This document shows, one piece after another, positions 6,901-16,097 of a DNA stretch of 64,000 nucleotides; positions within the stretch are counted from its first letter, which is position 1; each line of letters opens with the position of its first letter. The notes beneath the pieces are model-generated. The model did not search any database. It saw only the letters and a program-made list of their open reading frames with translations, and was not told where the DNA came from. The stretch lies in NCBI GenBank assembly GCA_022452285.1, contig JAKUNG010000012.1:1-64000 (forward strand), written 5' to 3'. The DNA is from Terriglobia bacterium (GTDB lineage Bacteria > Acidobacteriota > Terriglobia > Versatilivoradales > Versatilivoraceae). Position numbers and translations under genes: made by a program.

Positions 6901-7719
6901 TTAGGAAAAAAACTTTTGAATATAGCTGTCCTGACTTTGTTTCAAAGAATCGTCAGTTCCTTCAAAAATAATTTCACCAGATTTTAACATAATAAATCGA
7001 GTATTGATCTGGTTGGTATCCGGAGATTCACTCTGATAAGTTAAGCGACCATCTTTTTGAATTAAACGTTCACGAGCTAAACGGTAGGCATCATTTAGAC
7101 GGTGAGTAACGAAAATAGAGCTAACCTGTTCGACATCACGAAGCTTAATGATAAGTTCAATGATTGTCCCTGCAGTGATTGGGTCCAATCCAGCAGTTGG
7201 TTCATCGTACAACATTATTCCAGGAGTTCCAACTAAAGCTCGAGCAATAGCAGTTCGCCGACGCATTCCACCAGAAAGTTCCGAAGGCATTTTTTCAAGT
7301 GCGTCTTCCATGTCAACAAATCCGAGGGTCTGTTTAATAATCTTTAGTAGTTCGTCATCATTAAGAGTCCCTTGTTCATATAAACGGTATCCAACATTGT
7401 CACCAACTGAAAGAGAGTCAAACAAAGCTCCTTCCTGAAACACCATTCCAATTTGTTTTCGAATTTTCATCAAAGGGGGTTCAGTATATGAAGTGATATT
7501 CTCACCGCCTACCCATACTTCTCCCTCGTCCACTTTTTCAAGTCCGACAATGATTTTTAGAATAGTTGATTTGCCTGAGCCGCTACCCCCTAGAATTATT
7601 TTTGTTTCTCCCCGATTTACCGTGAATGAAACATTTTTTAAAACCGCAGTATCATCATAGTACTTGTATACATTTTTTAACTCAATTATTGGAGAAGCTG
7701 TTTGGTTGCTAATGTCCAT
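6901..7719 (-). CDS. mlaF: Phospholipid ABC transporter ATPase MlaF
   Basis: 272 residues. Walker A GGSGSGKST, a Q-loop in GMVFQEGALFDSL, the signature LSGGMRRR, Walker B IMLYDEPTAGLDP and the switch histidine in FVTHRLNDA are all present. The RRR after the signature motif and the GALFDSL phrase are characteristic of MlaF/Mkl-type ATPases, which power transport of phospholipid between the outer and inner membranes. It sits between mlaE and mlaD with only a few bases at each junction, so the three are co-transcribed. Confidence 0.95.
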   Translation of the reverse strand: MDISNQTASPIIELKNVYKYYDDTAVLKNVSFTVNRGETKIILGGSGSGKSTILKIIVGLEKVDEGEVWVGGENITSYTEPPLMKIRKQIGMVFQEGALFDSLSVGDNVGYRLYEQGTLNDDELLKIIKQTLGFVDMEDALEKMPSELSGGMRRRTAIARALVGTPGIMLYDEPTAGLDPITAGTIIELIIKLRDVEQVSSIFVTHRLNDAYRLARERLIQKDGRLTYQSESPDTNQINTRFIMLKSGEIIFEGTDDSLKQSQDSYIQKFFS

Positions 7720-7724
7720 AGTTA

Positions 7725-8504
7725 TTAGAGAATAGTCAGTAAGATTCTAGTAATAAAGAAATTGGAAATAAAAATGAGAATCATAGCGGTAACTACCGAT
7801 TGTGTTGTTGCCCTGCCTACTCCTTCTGTTCCTCCACTCGTGTTTAGACCAAAGTAGCATCCAACAGCTGCTATTAAAAAACCAAAGATAGGAGGCTTAG
7901 CTAATCCTTGGACAAGATCGTTGTATTCCAATCGATCATAAGCCGAGGTTAAATAGAGCGAAGGACTAATACCTAGGAAGAAGGATGCCACAAAAAATCC
8001 ACCCATTATTCCTATCAAGTCAGAGACCACGGTTAGAACTGGAACCATTGTGGTGCTAGCAATAATACGTGGTGCCACCAGTTTTTTTATAGGATCGGTA
8101 CCTAATGCACGCATGGCATTAATCTGATCGCTAATCAGCATAGACCCCAACTCTGAAGTAATACCGGAGCCTATTCTTCCAGCAACTACTACTGCTGTTA
8201 AGACTGGTCCTAATTCTCTTACAAGAGAAACTGAAACCAACTGTCCCGTATATCCCACCGCTCCAAAAGAGGCTAGAGTGTTGGAGGTTTGTAGAGCTAA
8301 CACTGCACCTGTAAAAAAAGCGGTTAGAGCTGCAATCGAAAGGGAGCCTACTCCAATGATATCCATCTGTTCAAAGGTTTCTCTTAGATAGAAGGGTCGA
8401 CGAAAGCTATGATAGATAGCTCTAAAGCAGAGCATTGTGAAGCTTTGGACTGTAAGAACCCAGCTCTGGAGAGTTGAAATATGTTGCCCAGAAAATTTTT
8501 CCAT
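7725..8504 (-). CDS. mlaE: Phospholipid ABC transporter permease MlaE
   Basis: 259 residues from the ATG at 8504; an upstream in-frame TTG at 8510 is the alternative. It has about five or six membrane helices and the MlaE/DUF140 hallmarks: RELGPVLTAVVVAGRIGSG, then LGSMLISDQINAMRALGTDP, a cytoplasmic coupling helix. It is the membrane core for MlaF and MlaD. No Shine-Dalgarno is visible. Instead the start codon overlaps alternating ATTAAC/GTTAAT elements (8503-8526), which suggests a special start or an operator. It is first in the mla operon and divergent from def. Confidence 0.94.
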   Translation of the reverse strand: MEKFSGQHISTLQSWVLTVQSFTMLCFRAIYHSFRRPFYLRETFEQMDIIGVGSLSIAALTAFFTGAVLALQTSNTLASFGAVGYTGQLVSVSLVRELGPVLTAVVVAGRIGSGITSELGSMLISDQINAMRALGTDPIKKLVAPRIIASTTMVPVLTVVSDLIGIMGGFFVASFFLGISPSLYLTSAYDRLEYNDLVQGLAKPPIFGFLIAAVGCYFGLNTSGGTEGVGRATTQSVVTAMILIFISNFFITRILLTIL

Positions 8505-8526
8505 TAACAAATGTTAATCGATTAAC
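8503..8526. promoter_or_regulatory. Palindromic ATTAAC/GTTAAT cluster at the mlaE start
   Basis: Three half-sites alternate in orientation: ATTAAC (8503-8508), GTTAAT (8513-8518) and ATTAAC (8521-8526). The last two form the perfect 14-base palindrome GTTAATCGATTAAC. It overlaps the mlaE start codon, where a ribosome binding site would be expected, so it could be an operator or a translational control element. Confidence 0.4.
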
Positions 8527-8746
8527 AAAAATTTAGTCAAGATTGGATGGAAATCAGTGTGAAGTAATAATCATTGCCATGCAAATATTTGTATAATGTT
8601 ATTTAAGATGGCAATAAACCTTTTTATCATGATTTTATTGTTTATTGAGTAGAAGAACAGATTGTTTTTCAGCTGTTGACCATCGATAACTCCAAGAGAT
8701 AAAATCAAAATTAGTTCCAATAATTTGGATTGATGAGGGTTAATTT

Positions 8747-9256
8747 ATGATTCTTCCCATTGTCAAATATGGTAATCCCATTCTAAATCGGGTAGCAAAC
8801 CCAGTTGTTTCTTTTGATGAAGAACTCGCAGAGTTGAGCAAGAGCATGGTTGAGACAATGTATGATGCTTCAGGTGTTGGGTTAGCTGCCCCACAAGTGG
8901 GAGTATTAACCCGTTTAATGGTTGTAGATTCCACTGGCGGTGAAAAAAATGATTCTTTGATTGTTCTAGTTAATCCGAAAATTATAACTATAGAGGGTGA
9001 CCAATTTGAGGAAGAGGGCTGTCTAAGCATACCGAGTTTTTCTGAGCGAGTTCACCGACCTAAAAAGGTTGTAGTTTCTGCCAGAGGAATTGACAATGAA
9101 GAGCTAGTCATAGAAGGAGAGGATCTGCTTTCCCGTATCCTTATCCATGAAATTGATCATTTAAATGGGGTGTTGTTTATAGATCACCTGAGCGTCATTA
9201 AACGGGATATTATTAAAAGAAAGATTCGAAAAAAAGTTCGTAATGGAGAGTGGTAA
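8747..9256 (+). CDS. def: Peptide deformylase
   Basis: 169 residues. All three family motifs are present: GVGLAAPQVG (43-52), EGCLSIP with the metal-binding Cys92, and HEIDH (134-138) with two metal-binding His and the catalytic Glu. It removes the formyl group from the N-terminal methionine of new proteins. A GAGGG element precedes the ATG. Its stop overlaps the fmt start (TAATG), the classical def-fmt operon, pairing the formylating and deformylating enzymes of initiation. Confidence 0.97.
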   Translation: MILPIVKYGNPILNRVANPVVSFDEELAELSKSMVETMYDASGVGLAAPQVGVLTRLMVVDSTGGEKNDSLIVLVNPKIITIEGDQFEEEGCLSIPSFSERVHRPKKVVVSARGIDNEELVIEGEDLLSRILIHEIDHLNGVLFIDHLSVIKRDIIKRKIRKKVRNGEW

Positions 9257-10197
9257 TGCGAATTGTATTTATGGGCACTTCTCAATTTGCCGTTCCGGCA
9301 CTTAAAAAGCTATATGAAAGTCATCACAATGTATGTCAAATTTTCACTCAACCCGACAGGCCTTCTGGTCGAGGCCATAGGCTGTCTATATCACCTGTAA
9401 AATCAGTTGCTCTTGATCTCGAATTGCCCATTCATCAGCCCCAAAGTTTAAGGTTGAAGAAATGGATTAAGGTCATACAAGCTGTTCATCCTGAAGTTCT
9501 TGTAGTAATAGCATATGGAAAAATATTACCTCCATTTATATTTAATCTCCCTCCTCTCGGTTCTATTAATGTACATGCTTCACTCTTACCTCGGTATCGT
9601 GGTGCAGCTCCAATACCCTGGGTAATTGTAAATGGTGAAACACAAACTGGTGTCAGTACAATGAAAATTGACGAAAATATGGATACAGGTCCTATATTTT
9701 TACAGGAAAAAGTAAGTATTGAATTTGCTGAAACTGCTACTGAACTTCAAGGCCGTTTAGCAAATTTGGGCGCAGATCTATTACTTAAGACACTTGACTT
9801 GCTAAAAGCTAGTTTGGTAAAAGCCAAGCCCCAAAATTCAATTTTAGCCAGTTATGCTCCAATCCTAAAGAAGTCAGATGGTAAACTCGATTGGAACCAG
9901 TCTTCCAGACAAATCTATAATCGTATTAGGGGATTCAATCCTTGGCCAGGAACGTACACCCATTATAGAGGTACTCTGTTGAGAATTATAGAAGGGTGTC
10001 CCGTTGATCCACCATGGAAGGAGAGTGCTGCGGGTTCATTGTGGAATTATGGAACAGCCGGCGCATTAGTTTCTTGTGGTGAAGGTTGTTTGCAATTGGA
10101 AAGGGTACAACTAGAAAATCGTAAAGCAGTTACCGGAAAAGACTTTCTTAATGGCATTCATCTTCCCTTAAATAGGTTTGTTGGGTTAGGGGACTAG
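9256..10197 (+). CDS. fmt: Methionyl-tRNA formyltransferase
   Basis: 313 residues from the ATG at 9256. An in-frame GTG two codons earlier is possible, but the ATG overlaps the def stop and has GGAGAG upstream. The formyl-transfer domain shows TQPDRPSGRG, then INVHASLLPRYRGAAPI with Asn105 and His107, and the catalytic Asp in MDTGPI (143). A C-terminal OB-like domain binds tRNA. It formylates initiator Met-tRNA using 10-formyl-tetrahydrofolate. Followed by rsmB after three bases. Confidence 0.97.
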   Translation: MRIVFMGTSQFAVPALKKLYESHHNVCQIFTQPDRPSGRGHRLSISPVKSVALDLELPIHQPQSLRLKKWIKVIQAVHPEVLVVIAYGKILPPFIFNLPPLGSINVHASLLPRYRGAAPIPWVIVNGETQTGVSTMKIDENMDTGPIFLQEKVSIEFAETATELQGRLANLGADLLLKTLDLLKASLVKAKPQNSILASYAPILKKSDGKLDWNQSSRQIYNRIRGFNPWPGTYTHYRGTLLRIIEGCPVDPPWKESAAGSLWNYGTAGALVSCGEGCLQLERVQLENRKAVTGKDFLNGIHLPLNRFVGLGD

Positions 10198-10200
10198 AAT

Positions 10201-11532
10201 ATGCCTCTTTCACCAGCTAGAAAAGCCGCCTTTAAAATCTTAACTCGCATTGAAAGTGCAAGTACTCCCGTTAGTGAATATTTATTTTCAAAATCTGTTA
10301 ACAAGTTGAAGGTTTTAGATAGGGGACTAACTACAGAACTAATATACGGAGTTTTACGACAACGGAAGTTATTAGATTGGTATTTGAGTAGTTTGATTAT
10401 TCGTCCATTAAATAAAGTTGATAATGAGGTAATGACTGCCTTAAGGCTTGGAGCATACCAAATCTTATTTCTTTCTCGGATTCCAGATCGAGCTGCTGTC
10501 CACCAGTCTGTAGAGCTTTTGAGAAAAGTAGGTCAACATATAGCAGCAGGTGGAATGGTTAATGCAGTACTTCGAAAAGTAAATAAGGTTAATTTTGATA
10601 GAGCATGTAAGAAGTTATCGCAGCATCTAAGTAATTCTCTGAGTATTCTTTATTCTCATCCTGAGTGGTTAGTGAATCGTTGGATTAATCGATGGGGACT
10701 CCTTCCAACTAGGGATCTTTTAAAACATAATAATCTTGTTCCCCCAGTCCATTTCCGTTCTAATTCACCGGAGCTTGCTTCAATTAGAATAGGCCAGCTA
10801 CTTGAAAGAGAGGGGATTAATGTAGGTTTGCACGGCTTAGGGAAAGGTGTCTGGCAAGTCATTAGCGGGAATTTAACTGAATCGGAGTTATTTAAATCTG
10901 GGAAAGTAGTTATTCAAGATGCAGGTTCCCAGGTGATTCCTAGTCTGTTGGACTTGCATGCAAATGATTGTTGTCTAGATTTTTGCGGTGGAATAGGTGG
11001 TAAAGCTTCTAGGATTGCCCAGTTAGGAAGAAACAATGTAAAAATCATCAGCTTGGATTCAAATTTGTCTAAGTTGCAACTGTCAAAATGTCGAAACGAA
11101 AATCAGTGGAGGAATATACATTGGATTGTTGCTGATGGTACCTATTCACTTCCCATTTCGAGACAATTTAATAAAATTTTAGTAGATGTAGTTTGTTCTG
11201 GTTCTGGAACATTGAGACGTCACCCAGAAATTCGTTGGAGATTAAAGCCCAGTGATTTAGATCGTTTATCAGTTCTGCAGTCAAAGTTGCTTGCTAATGC
11301 ATCTTCGGTTTTAAAAAGAGGAGGACTACTTGTATATGCTACTTGTTCACTGGAGCCAGAAGAAAATGAACAGGTTGTTCATCGTTTCTTATCTGAGAAT
11401 CCTCATTTTTATTTGGAGCGCCTATTTAATTCAGAAATAAATTCTTACTGTGATCAGGATGGGTTTATTAGGTTACTACCCAATAAGTCTAGTCCAGATG
11501 GATTTTTTGGGGCTGTTTTGCGAAAGGTCTAA
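10201..11532 (+). CDS. rsmB: 16S rRNA (cytosine-967-C5)-methyltransferase RsmB
   Basis: 443 residues. An N-terminal NusB-like helical domain (about 1-140) is followed by a Fmu/NOL1-type methyltransferase: SAM-binding LDFCGGIGGKASR (259-271) and the catalytic motif VYATCSLEPEENE, with Cys382. Motif IV reads DVVCSGSGTLRRHPEIRW, with Val331 where nearly all family members have Pro (DxPCSG), while Cys332 is kept. Third gene of the def-fmt-rsmB operon, a common bacterial arrangement. Confidence 0.94.
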   Translation: MPLSPARKAAFKILTRIESASTPVSEYLFSKSVNKLKVLDRGLTTELIYGVLRQRKLLDWYLSSLIIRPLNKVDNEVMTALRLGAYQILFLSRIPDRAAVHQSVELLRKVGQHIAAGGMVNAVLRKVNKVNFDRACKKLSQHLSNSLSILYSHPEWLVNRWINRWGLLPTRDLLKHNNLVPPVHFRSNSPELASIRIGQLLEREGINVGLHGLGKGVWQVISGNLTESELFKSGKVVIQDAGSQVIPSLLDLHANDCCLDFCGGIGGKASRIAQLGRNNVKIISLDSNLSKLQLSKCRNENQWRNIHWIVADGTYSLPISRQFNKILVDVVCSGSGTLRRHPEIRWRLKPSDLDRLSVLQSKLLANASSVLKRGGLLVYATCSLEPEENEQVVHRFLSENPHFYLERLFNSEINSYCDQDGFIRLLPNKSSPDGFFGAVLRKV

Positions 11533-11729
11533 TTAATAGCGTGTAAATTTTTGTTGAAGGTATAAATAATTTGTACACTTAAAACTAGACGATTTTGGCA
11601 TTGGTAGCTCAATAGGTTGAAAAACTCTTAGTTTTTATTCAAAAAAGTTATTCTTTTTGTTAAAAGATTTGTTATATTTTGATCACTGATTTTCATTAAG
11701 TAGAACATTACCCCTAACGTCTAGATAAG

Positions 11730-13061
11730 ATGGATCCTCCACAAGTAGGTTTTTTTGAAATTCTCCTAAAAGTTATGGCAGTTTGTTCCTTGGTGCTCCT
11801 AAATGGGTTCTTTGTTGCTGCTGAATTTTCCATTGTTAAAGTTCGATCTACACAAATTGTACCACTAGCAAGAAGAAATAACCGTAGAGCTAAGATTGCT
11901 GAGAATATAATTAAGAATCTTGATTCTTATTTGTCAGCTACTCAGTTAGGAATCACGCTAACTAGTTTGGGTTTGGGTTGGTTAGGAGAGCCCTTTGTAG
12001 CTGAGTTGATTAGACCTCTTTTTATCCATGTTGGCTTTACATCCTTAACGCTCATTCATGGTGTTTCTTTTGTGTTAGCCTTTAGTGTTGTAACTTTTCT
12101 TCATATTGTAGTTGGGGAATTAGCCCCTAAATCAATAGCAATACAACGCTCTAAAGTCACTACACTTTGGATAGCTATGCCTTTGACCCTGTTTTATAAA
12201 TGTTTTCGTCCAGCTATTTGGGTGCTTAATGAGGTAGCAAATAGAGGAATTCAAGCTATTGGTTTTGATATAGCTAGAGAGGCAGAGAAAGGGCATTCTG
12301 AAGAAGAACTCAAGTTATTATTTTCTGAATCAAATTTAGAAATTCCAAGAGATTCCTTGAGTCGACGTGTTCTATTAAAGGCTTTTAGTTTGAAAAATTT
12401 ACAGGCTCGAAACATTATGTTGCCAAGAAATAGAATTGATGCGCTTTTTCTAGAATACTCTTTGGAAGCAAATCTTGAGATAGCCAAAACACATCAACAC
12501 ACTCGTTTCCCTCTTTGTCGTGAGACGTTAGATCAAGTCATTGGTATGGTTCATATGAAAGATCTCCTTTGGCAGATTCAGACTCAGAAAACTCCAGTGA
12601 GCATAAAGTCAATTGCCCGTGAAATCTTGTTTTTCCCTGAATCTGCGACTTTAGAGACTATACTGAAAACATTTCTTGAAAGAAGATGTCATATTGCAAT
12701 AATTGTAGATGAGTTTGGAGGAAGTTTAGGTCTATTGACCTTAGAGGATATTTTAGAGGAATTGGTAGGAGAGATCCAAGATGAGTTTGATGAGGAGGTG
12801 CCACTAGTAAAAAAAATAAGTGAGAAAAAATATTTAATTGATGGGTCTACTCCATTACATGATTTAGAGGAACTTGTGGGTAGTAGATTTGTCGGGGAAT
12901 ATGATGCTACAACTTTGGGAGGATATCTGATAGAAAAACTAAGAGATATGCCTAAACAAGGTGTCGAATTTACTCATGATAATCTAAAGTTTTCTATTCT
13001 TAGGGTGGAAAAAAGGAGAATTAGTCAAGTGCTAATGTATATTAATCAACCTAATCCCTAG
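11730..13061 (+). CDS. CNNM/CorC family membrane protein (DUF21, CBS pair, CorC_HlyC)
   Basis: 443 residues. The N-terminal DUF21 membrane domain has about four helices (VCSLVLLNGFFVAAEFSIVK onward, including ATQLGITLTSLGLGWLGEP). A cytosolic CBS pair follows (about 220-340; IMLPRNRI, VIGMVHMKDLL, GLLTLEDILEELVGEIQDE), then a small C-terminal CorC_HlyC transporter-associated domain. Relatives are magnesium/cobalt efflux or Mg2+/Na+ exchange proteins, often misnamed hemolysins. The substrate is not proven here. It is monocistronic after a 197-base spacer and convergent with sppA. Confidence 0.9.
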   Translation: MDPPQVGFFEILLKVMAVCSLVLLNGFFVAAEFSIVKVRSTQIVPLARRNNRRAKIAENIIKNLDSYLSATQLGITLTSLGLGWLGEPFVAELIRPLFIHVGFTSLTLIHGVSFVLAFSVVTFLHIVVGELAPKSIAIQRSKVTTLWIAMPLTLFYKCFRPAIWVLNEVANRGIQAIGFDIAREAEKGHSEEELKLLFSESNLEIPRDSLSRRVLLKAFSLKNLQARNIMLPRNRIDALFLEYSLEANLEIAKTHQHTRFPLCRETLDQVIGMVHMKDLLWQIQTQKTPVSIKSIAREILFFPESATLETILKTFLERRCHIAIIVDEFGGSLGLLTLEDILEELVGEIQDEFDEEVPLVKKISEKKYLIDGSTPLHDLEELVGSRFVGEYDATTLGGYLIEKLRDMPKQGVEFTHDNLKFSILRVEKRRISQVLMYINQPNP

Positions 13062-13090
13062 ATGTTGTGGGCTTAACACCATTTATTTGT

Positions 13091-14815
13091 TTAGTTAATA
13101 ATTAAGTCAGGTGCAAGCAACCAAGGTGCTGGGGTTAAAAAAGAGGAAAAATGTTCTTGAATAAAGGCTTGGAATGATTGAGATTGGATTAGAGATCTTG
13201 GTACTAAGTCGCCTTCCAGTATAATTTCTAAGAGACTTTTAGTTTTAGGAAATAAAATCATATCTAAATTTTCTGCCTCAGGAATTTCTAGTTCTTTTTT
13301 AATTAAATTTAAAGCAGTTGTGATTCCTCCTAATTCATCAATGAGCCTTCGGTCTTTAGCTTGGTTACCTGTATAGATTCGACCTCCTGCTTGACGTTCT
13401 AGATCCTCAAAACTCATATTACGACCTTCGGCTGCTTTTCGTACAAAAGTATTGTAGATTTGGGTCATCCACTCTTTTACTTGATTTTTCTGTTTAACAG
13501 TCAAAGTAGTAGTAGGGGAAAAAATATCAGCATTAGCATTCAATTTAATCCGGTCAACAGTAATTCCCAGCCAATGATCAAAAAGACCACTTACATTAAA
13601 TTTCTGAAAAATTACTCCAATTGAACCTGTTATAGTAGATGGTTGAGCAACAATTTTTCGAGCTGGTACAGCTATATAGTAACCTCCGGATGCTGCAGTT
13701 CCTCCCATGCTGACAACAACAGGCTTCCCCTCTTTTTCCATTAAATAAATTTCTCTCCAAATTTTGTCTGAACCGACAGCTGATCCTCCAGGACTGTTGA
13801 TTCGAAACAGAAGAGCCTTAATATCCTTATTTTTCCTTATCTCCCTTAGTGTAGAAACCATAGAATCTGGATCCATGTAGGATGAAAAATTGTCACTACC
13901 TACACCACTCAAGATTGGTCCAGTTCCAGCTAGAAGAGCAATTTTAATTTTAGAGGGTAACAGTTTTTTATTTTTTAAGTGTCTCAGATATTGCGTAAAT
14001 ACAATATTTTCATTGTCAACAGGTAGGTTGAGTTGGTGCTTTATTTGATCTTCATATCCTAGGTGGGTAACAAGTTTAGTATTAAGTGCCACAGTGGAAC
14101 TGATGATTCCAAAATCTAAAAGTTTCTCTAAGTCGTTAGTATTGATCTCTCGCTCTTGGGCTATAGTTTCAATAAAACGTTGCTGCATATCTAAGAGTAT
14201 GCTTTTAAACATCAGGCGAACTTCAGAAGTTAAACTTGAACGCGTAAAGTTTTCTGCACTTTTAAATTCCTTAAACTGTAAAACATCTGGTTGAATCTTG
14301 AGTCGATACATCATTTTTTGAAAAAAGGTGAATTCGGCTGCCAAACCATTGATTAGAAGTGCTGATTCTGGATTCAAATAAATTTGATCAGATGCAGATG
14401 CTAAATAGAGCTCGCTTTCATTAACTAGGTCTAAATTTAGATAGGTGTAGATTTTTTTATTCGATTTGCGAAACTCGTTCATAAAATCGCGGAGTTCTTC
14501 AATTTCTGCAAAGCCAGTAAGGAGAGGAAAGATTTTAAGGTAGATAGCTAGGATGCGTTCATCTCTTGCTGCTTCACGAAAAACTTGACCCATCTCAAGT
14601 AAGGAAAGTTTGTTTTGCCCGAATACCATTGCAAAAGGAGATGAGGGTGGGAAACTGGGCAATTGACCTCCGACACTGAGTTCTAAAATAGAATTTTGGG
14701 AAATTTTTATTTCTGGTGGGCGTGTCAACTGATAAATAGCATAGATACCAGTACCAAGCATAATTATTAAAACGGCAAGAATGATACCAAAGATTTTAAT
14801 TGCTTTGCTTGCCAT
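13091..14815 (-). CDS. sppA: Signal peptide peptidase SppA, 67-kDa type
   Basis: 574 residues from the ATG at 14815, which has GGAGG upstream; an ATG 12 codons earlier lies before this ribosome site and is rejected. One N-terminal membrane anchor (about 7-28) is followed by two tandem S49 domains, as in E. coli SppA. The Lys/Ser dyad is visible: Lys185 in EFKSAENF in the first domain and Ser376 in TAASGGYYIA in the second. It degrades signal peptides left in the membrane. Monocistronic. Confidence 0.95.
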   Translation of the reverse strand: MASKAIKIFGIILAVLIIMLGTGIYAIYQLTRPPEIKISQNSILELSVGGQLPSFPPSSPFAMVFGQNKLSLLEMGQVFREAARDERILAIYLKIFPLLTGFAEIEELRDFMNEFRKSNKKIYTYLNLDLVNESELYLASASDQIYLNPESALLINGLAAEFTFFQKMMYRLKIQPDVLQFKEFKSAENFTRSSLTSEVRLMFKSILLDMQQRFIETIAQEREINTNDLEKLLDFGIISSTVALNTKLVTHLGYEDQIKHQLNLPVDNENIVFTQYLRHLKNKKLLPSKIKIALLAGTGPILSGVGSDNFSSYMDPDSMVSTLREIRKNKDIKALLFRINSPGGSAVGSDKIWREIYLMEKEGKPVVVSMGGTAASGGYYIAVPARKIVAQPSTITGSIGVIFQKFNVSGLFDHWLGITVDRIKLNANADIFSPTTTLTVKQKNQVKEWMTQIYNTFVRKAAEGRNMSFEDLERQAGGRIYTGNQAKDRRLIDELGGITTALNLIKKELEIPEAENLDMILFPKTKSLLEIILEGDLVPRSLIQSQSFQAFIQEHFSSFLTPAPWLLAPDLIIN

Positions 14816-15095
14816 CAATCCTCCTTCTTGTTGTCTATAGCTTAAGATCAAGTTTTTAAAAGACTCTGATTTTGAAATTAAAATTAAAAACTTGAAGTGT
14901 CAATCTAAATCAACATCAGTGAAAACAGAAATAAGAAATCTAAACCCTGATCTATTTTGAAGAATAGATTTCAGTTTAGAGCTATAATGTTTTGGTCCTT
15001 TGTTTGCAATGGTTCCCTTGAAAAGATATATTTCATTTCGAGACCTTTTAATATCAGAACATGTGATTCTTTATGAATAGAGCGTATAGACACAT

Positions 15096-16097
15096 ATGAT
15101 ATCAATATCAGAAAGAATTAAAGACCCAAGACCACTTATCTATGATGGAGGTTTTGGGTCCCAACTATTTGCAAGAGGTATTGAACTTCCTAACAGTTGT
15201 GTAGCTAATGAACTTCACCCTGAGGCGGTTGTTGATGTACATTCTGACTATATCAACTCAGGAGCGGATGCAATTGGAACAAATACTTTTGTTGGATCGT
15301 CACTGCATTTAAAAATGGCTGGTAAAAATGAAGATGATAGTTGCTATCTGGCGCGGTTAGCGGTTAAACATGCCAAGACAGCTGTTGAGAGAAGTGAAAA
15401 AGAGATTTATATTGGTGGGTCAATAGGTCCTTCGCCTGGAGCTATTGAAGCTGACAGTGGTGATACAACTTTTGGCATTCCGAATAAAAAGGTTCGAGAT
15501 ACACACGAGAAAATGGCGAGTGCTTTAGCTGAAAGTGAAATTGATTTTTTTTGCATAGAAACTATGTTTTCTGCCAAAGAAGCAGCTATTGCTGTAGATG
15601 TTGCCAGAAAATTTGGACTGCCAATTGCTGTCAATCTCACTTATAAGTTTACTCAGGACCAGAGCACTGGTAAAAGGATTTACAAGACAGATTGGGGGTA
15701 TTCCGCTGCTGATCTACTCAGAATTCTTTCAAACGGTGAATTTTCTGGTGGAGATAATCTTTTAAACCATGTCAGCTTACTAGGGCTTAACTGTGGTGCT
15801 GAGTCAAGAAGACAGGAACATACCGGTATGCCCTATGCGGTTAATGGAACAAAAGAGCTGAAGAAGGCGCTTGAAGAAATAAAAGCCCAAGGAAAAAGAA
15901 TCATGGCATATCCTAATGCAGGAATGCCTCGCTTGGATGAAAATATGAAAACATACTACACTCAAACTCCAAGAGAAATGGCAAACCATCTTCCAGAGCT
16001 CTTAGATGAAGGAGCTTATTTTATTGGTGGTTGTTGTGGTACTACTCCAGCACACATCAAAGCTTTTCGCAGAGTGTTGGATTCTCTTAAAGTTTAA
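15096..16097 (+). CDS. Homocysteine S-methyltransferase family protein (BHMT/MetH-N type)
   Basis: 333 residues forming a zinc-dependent (beta/alpha)8 barrel. The N-terminal YDGGFGSQL and the zinc cysteines in GLNCG and GGCCGTTPAHI are present. The family moves a methyl group to homocysteine (from betaine, S-methylmethionine or, in MetH, methyl-folate through cobalamin). No folate- or cobalamin-binding domain is attached, so this is a stand-alone enzyme and the donor is unknown. A TATAAT (14983-14988) lies upstream but without a good -35. Its 3' end overlaps the next convergent gene by 11 bases. Confidence 0.88.
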   Translation: MISISERIKDPRPLIYDGGFGSQLFARGIELPNSCVANELHPEAVVDVHSDYINSGADAIGTNTFVGSSLHLKMAGKNEDDSCYLARLAVKHAKTAVERSEKEIYIGGSIGPSPGAIEADSGDTTFGIPNKKVRDTHEKMASALAESEIDFFCIETMFSAKEAAIAVDVARKFGLPIAVNLTYKFTQDQSTGKRIYKTDWGYSAADLLRILSNGEFSGGDNLLNHVSLLGLNCGAESRRQEHTGMPYAVNGTKELKKALEEIKAQGKRIMAYPNAGMPRLDENMKTYYTQTPREMANHLPELLDEGAYFIGGCCGTTPAHIKAFRRVLDSLKV

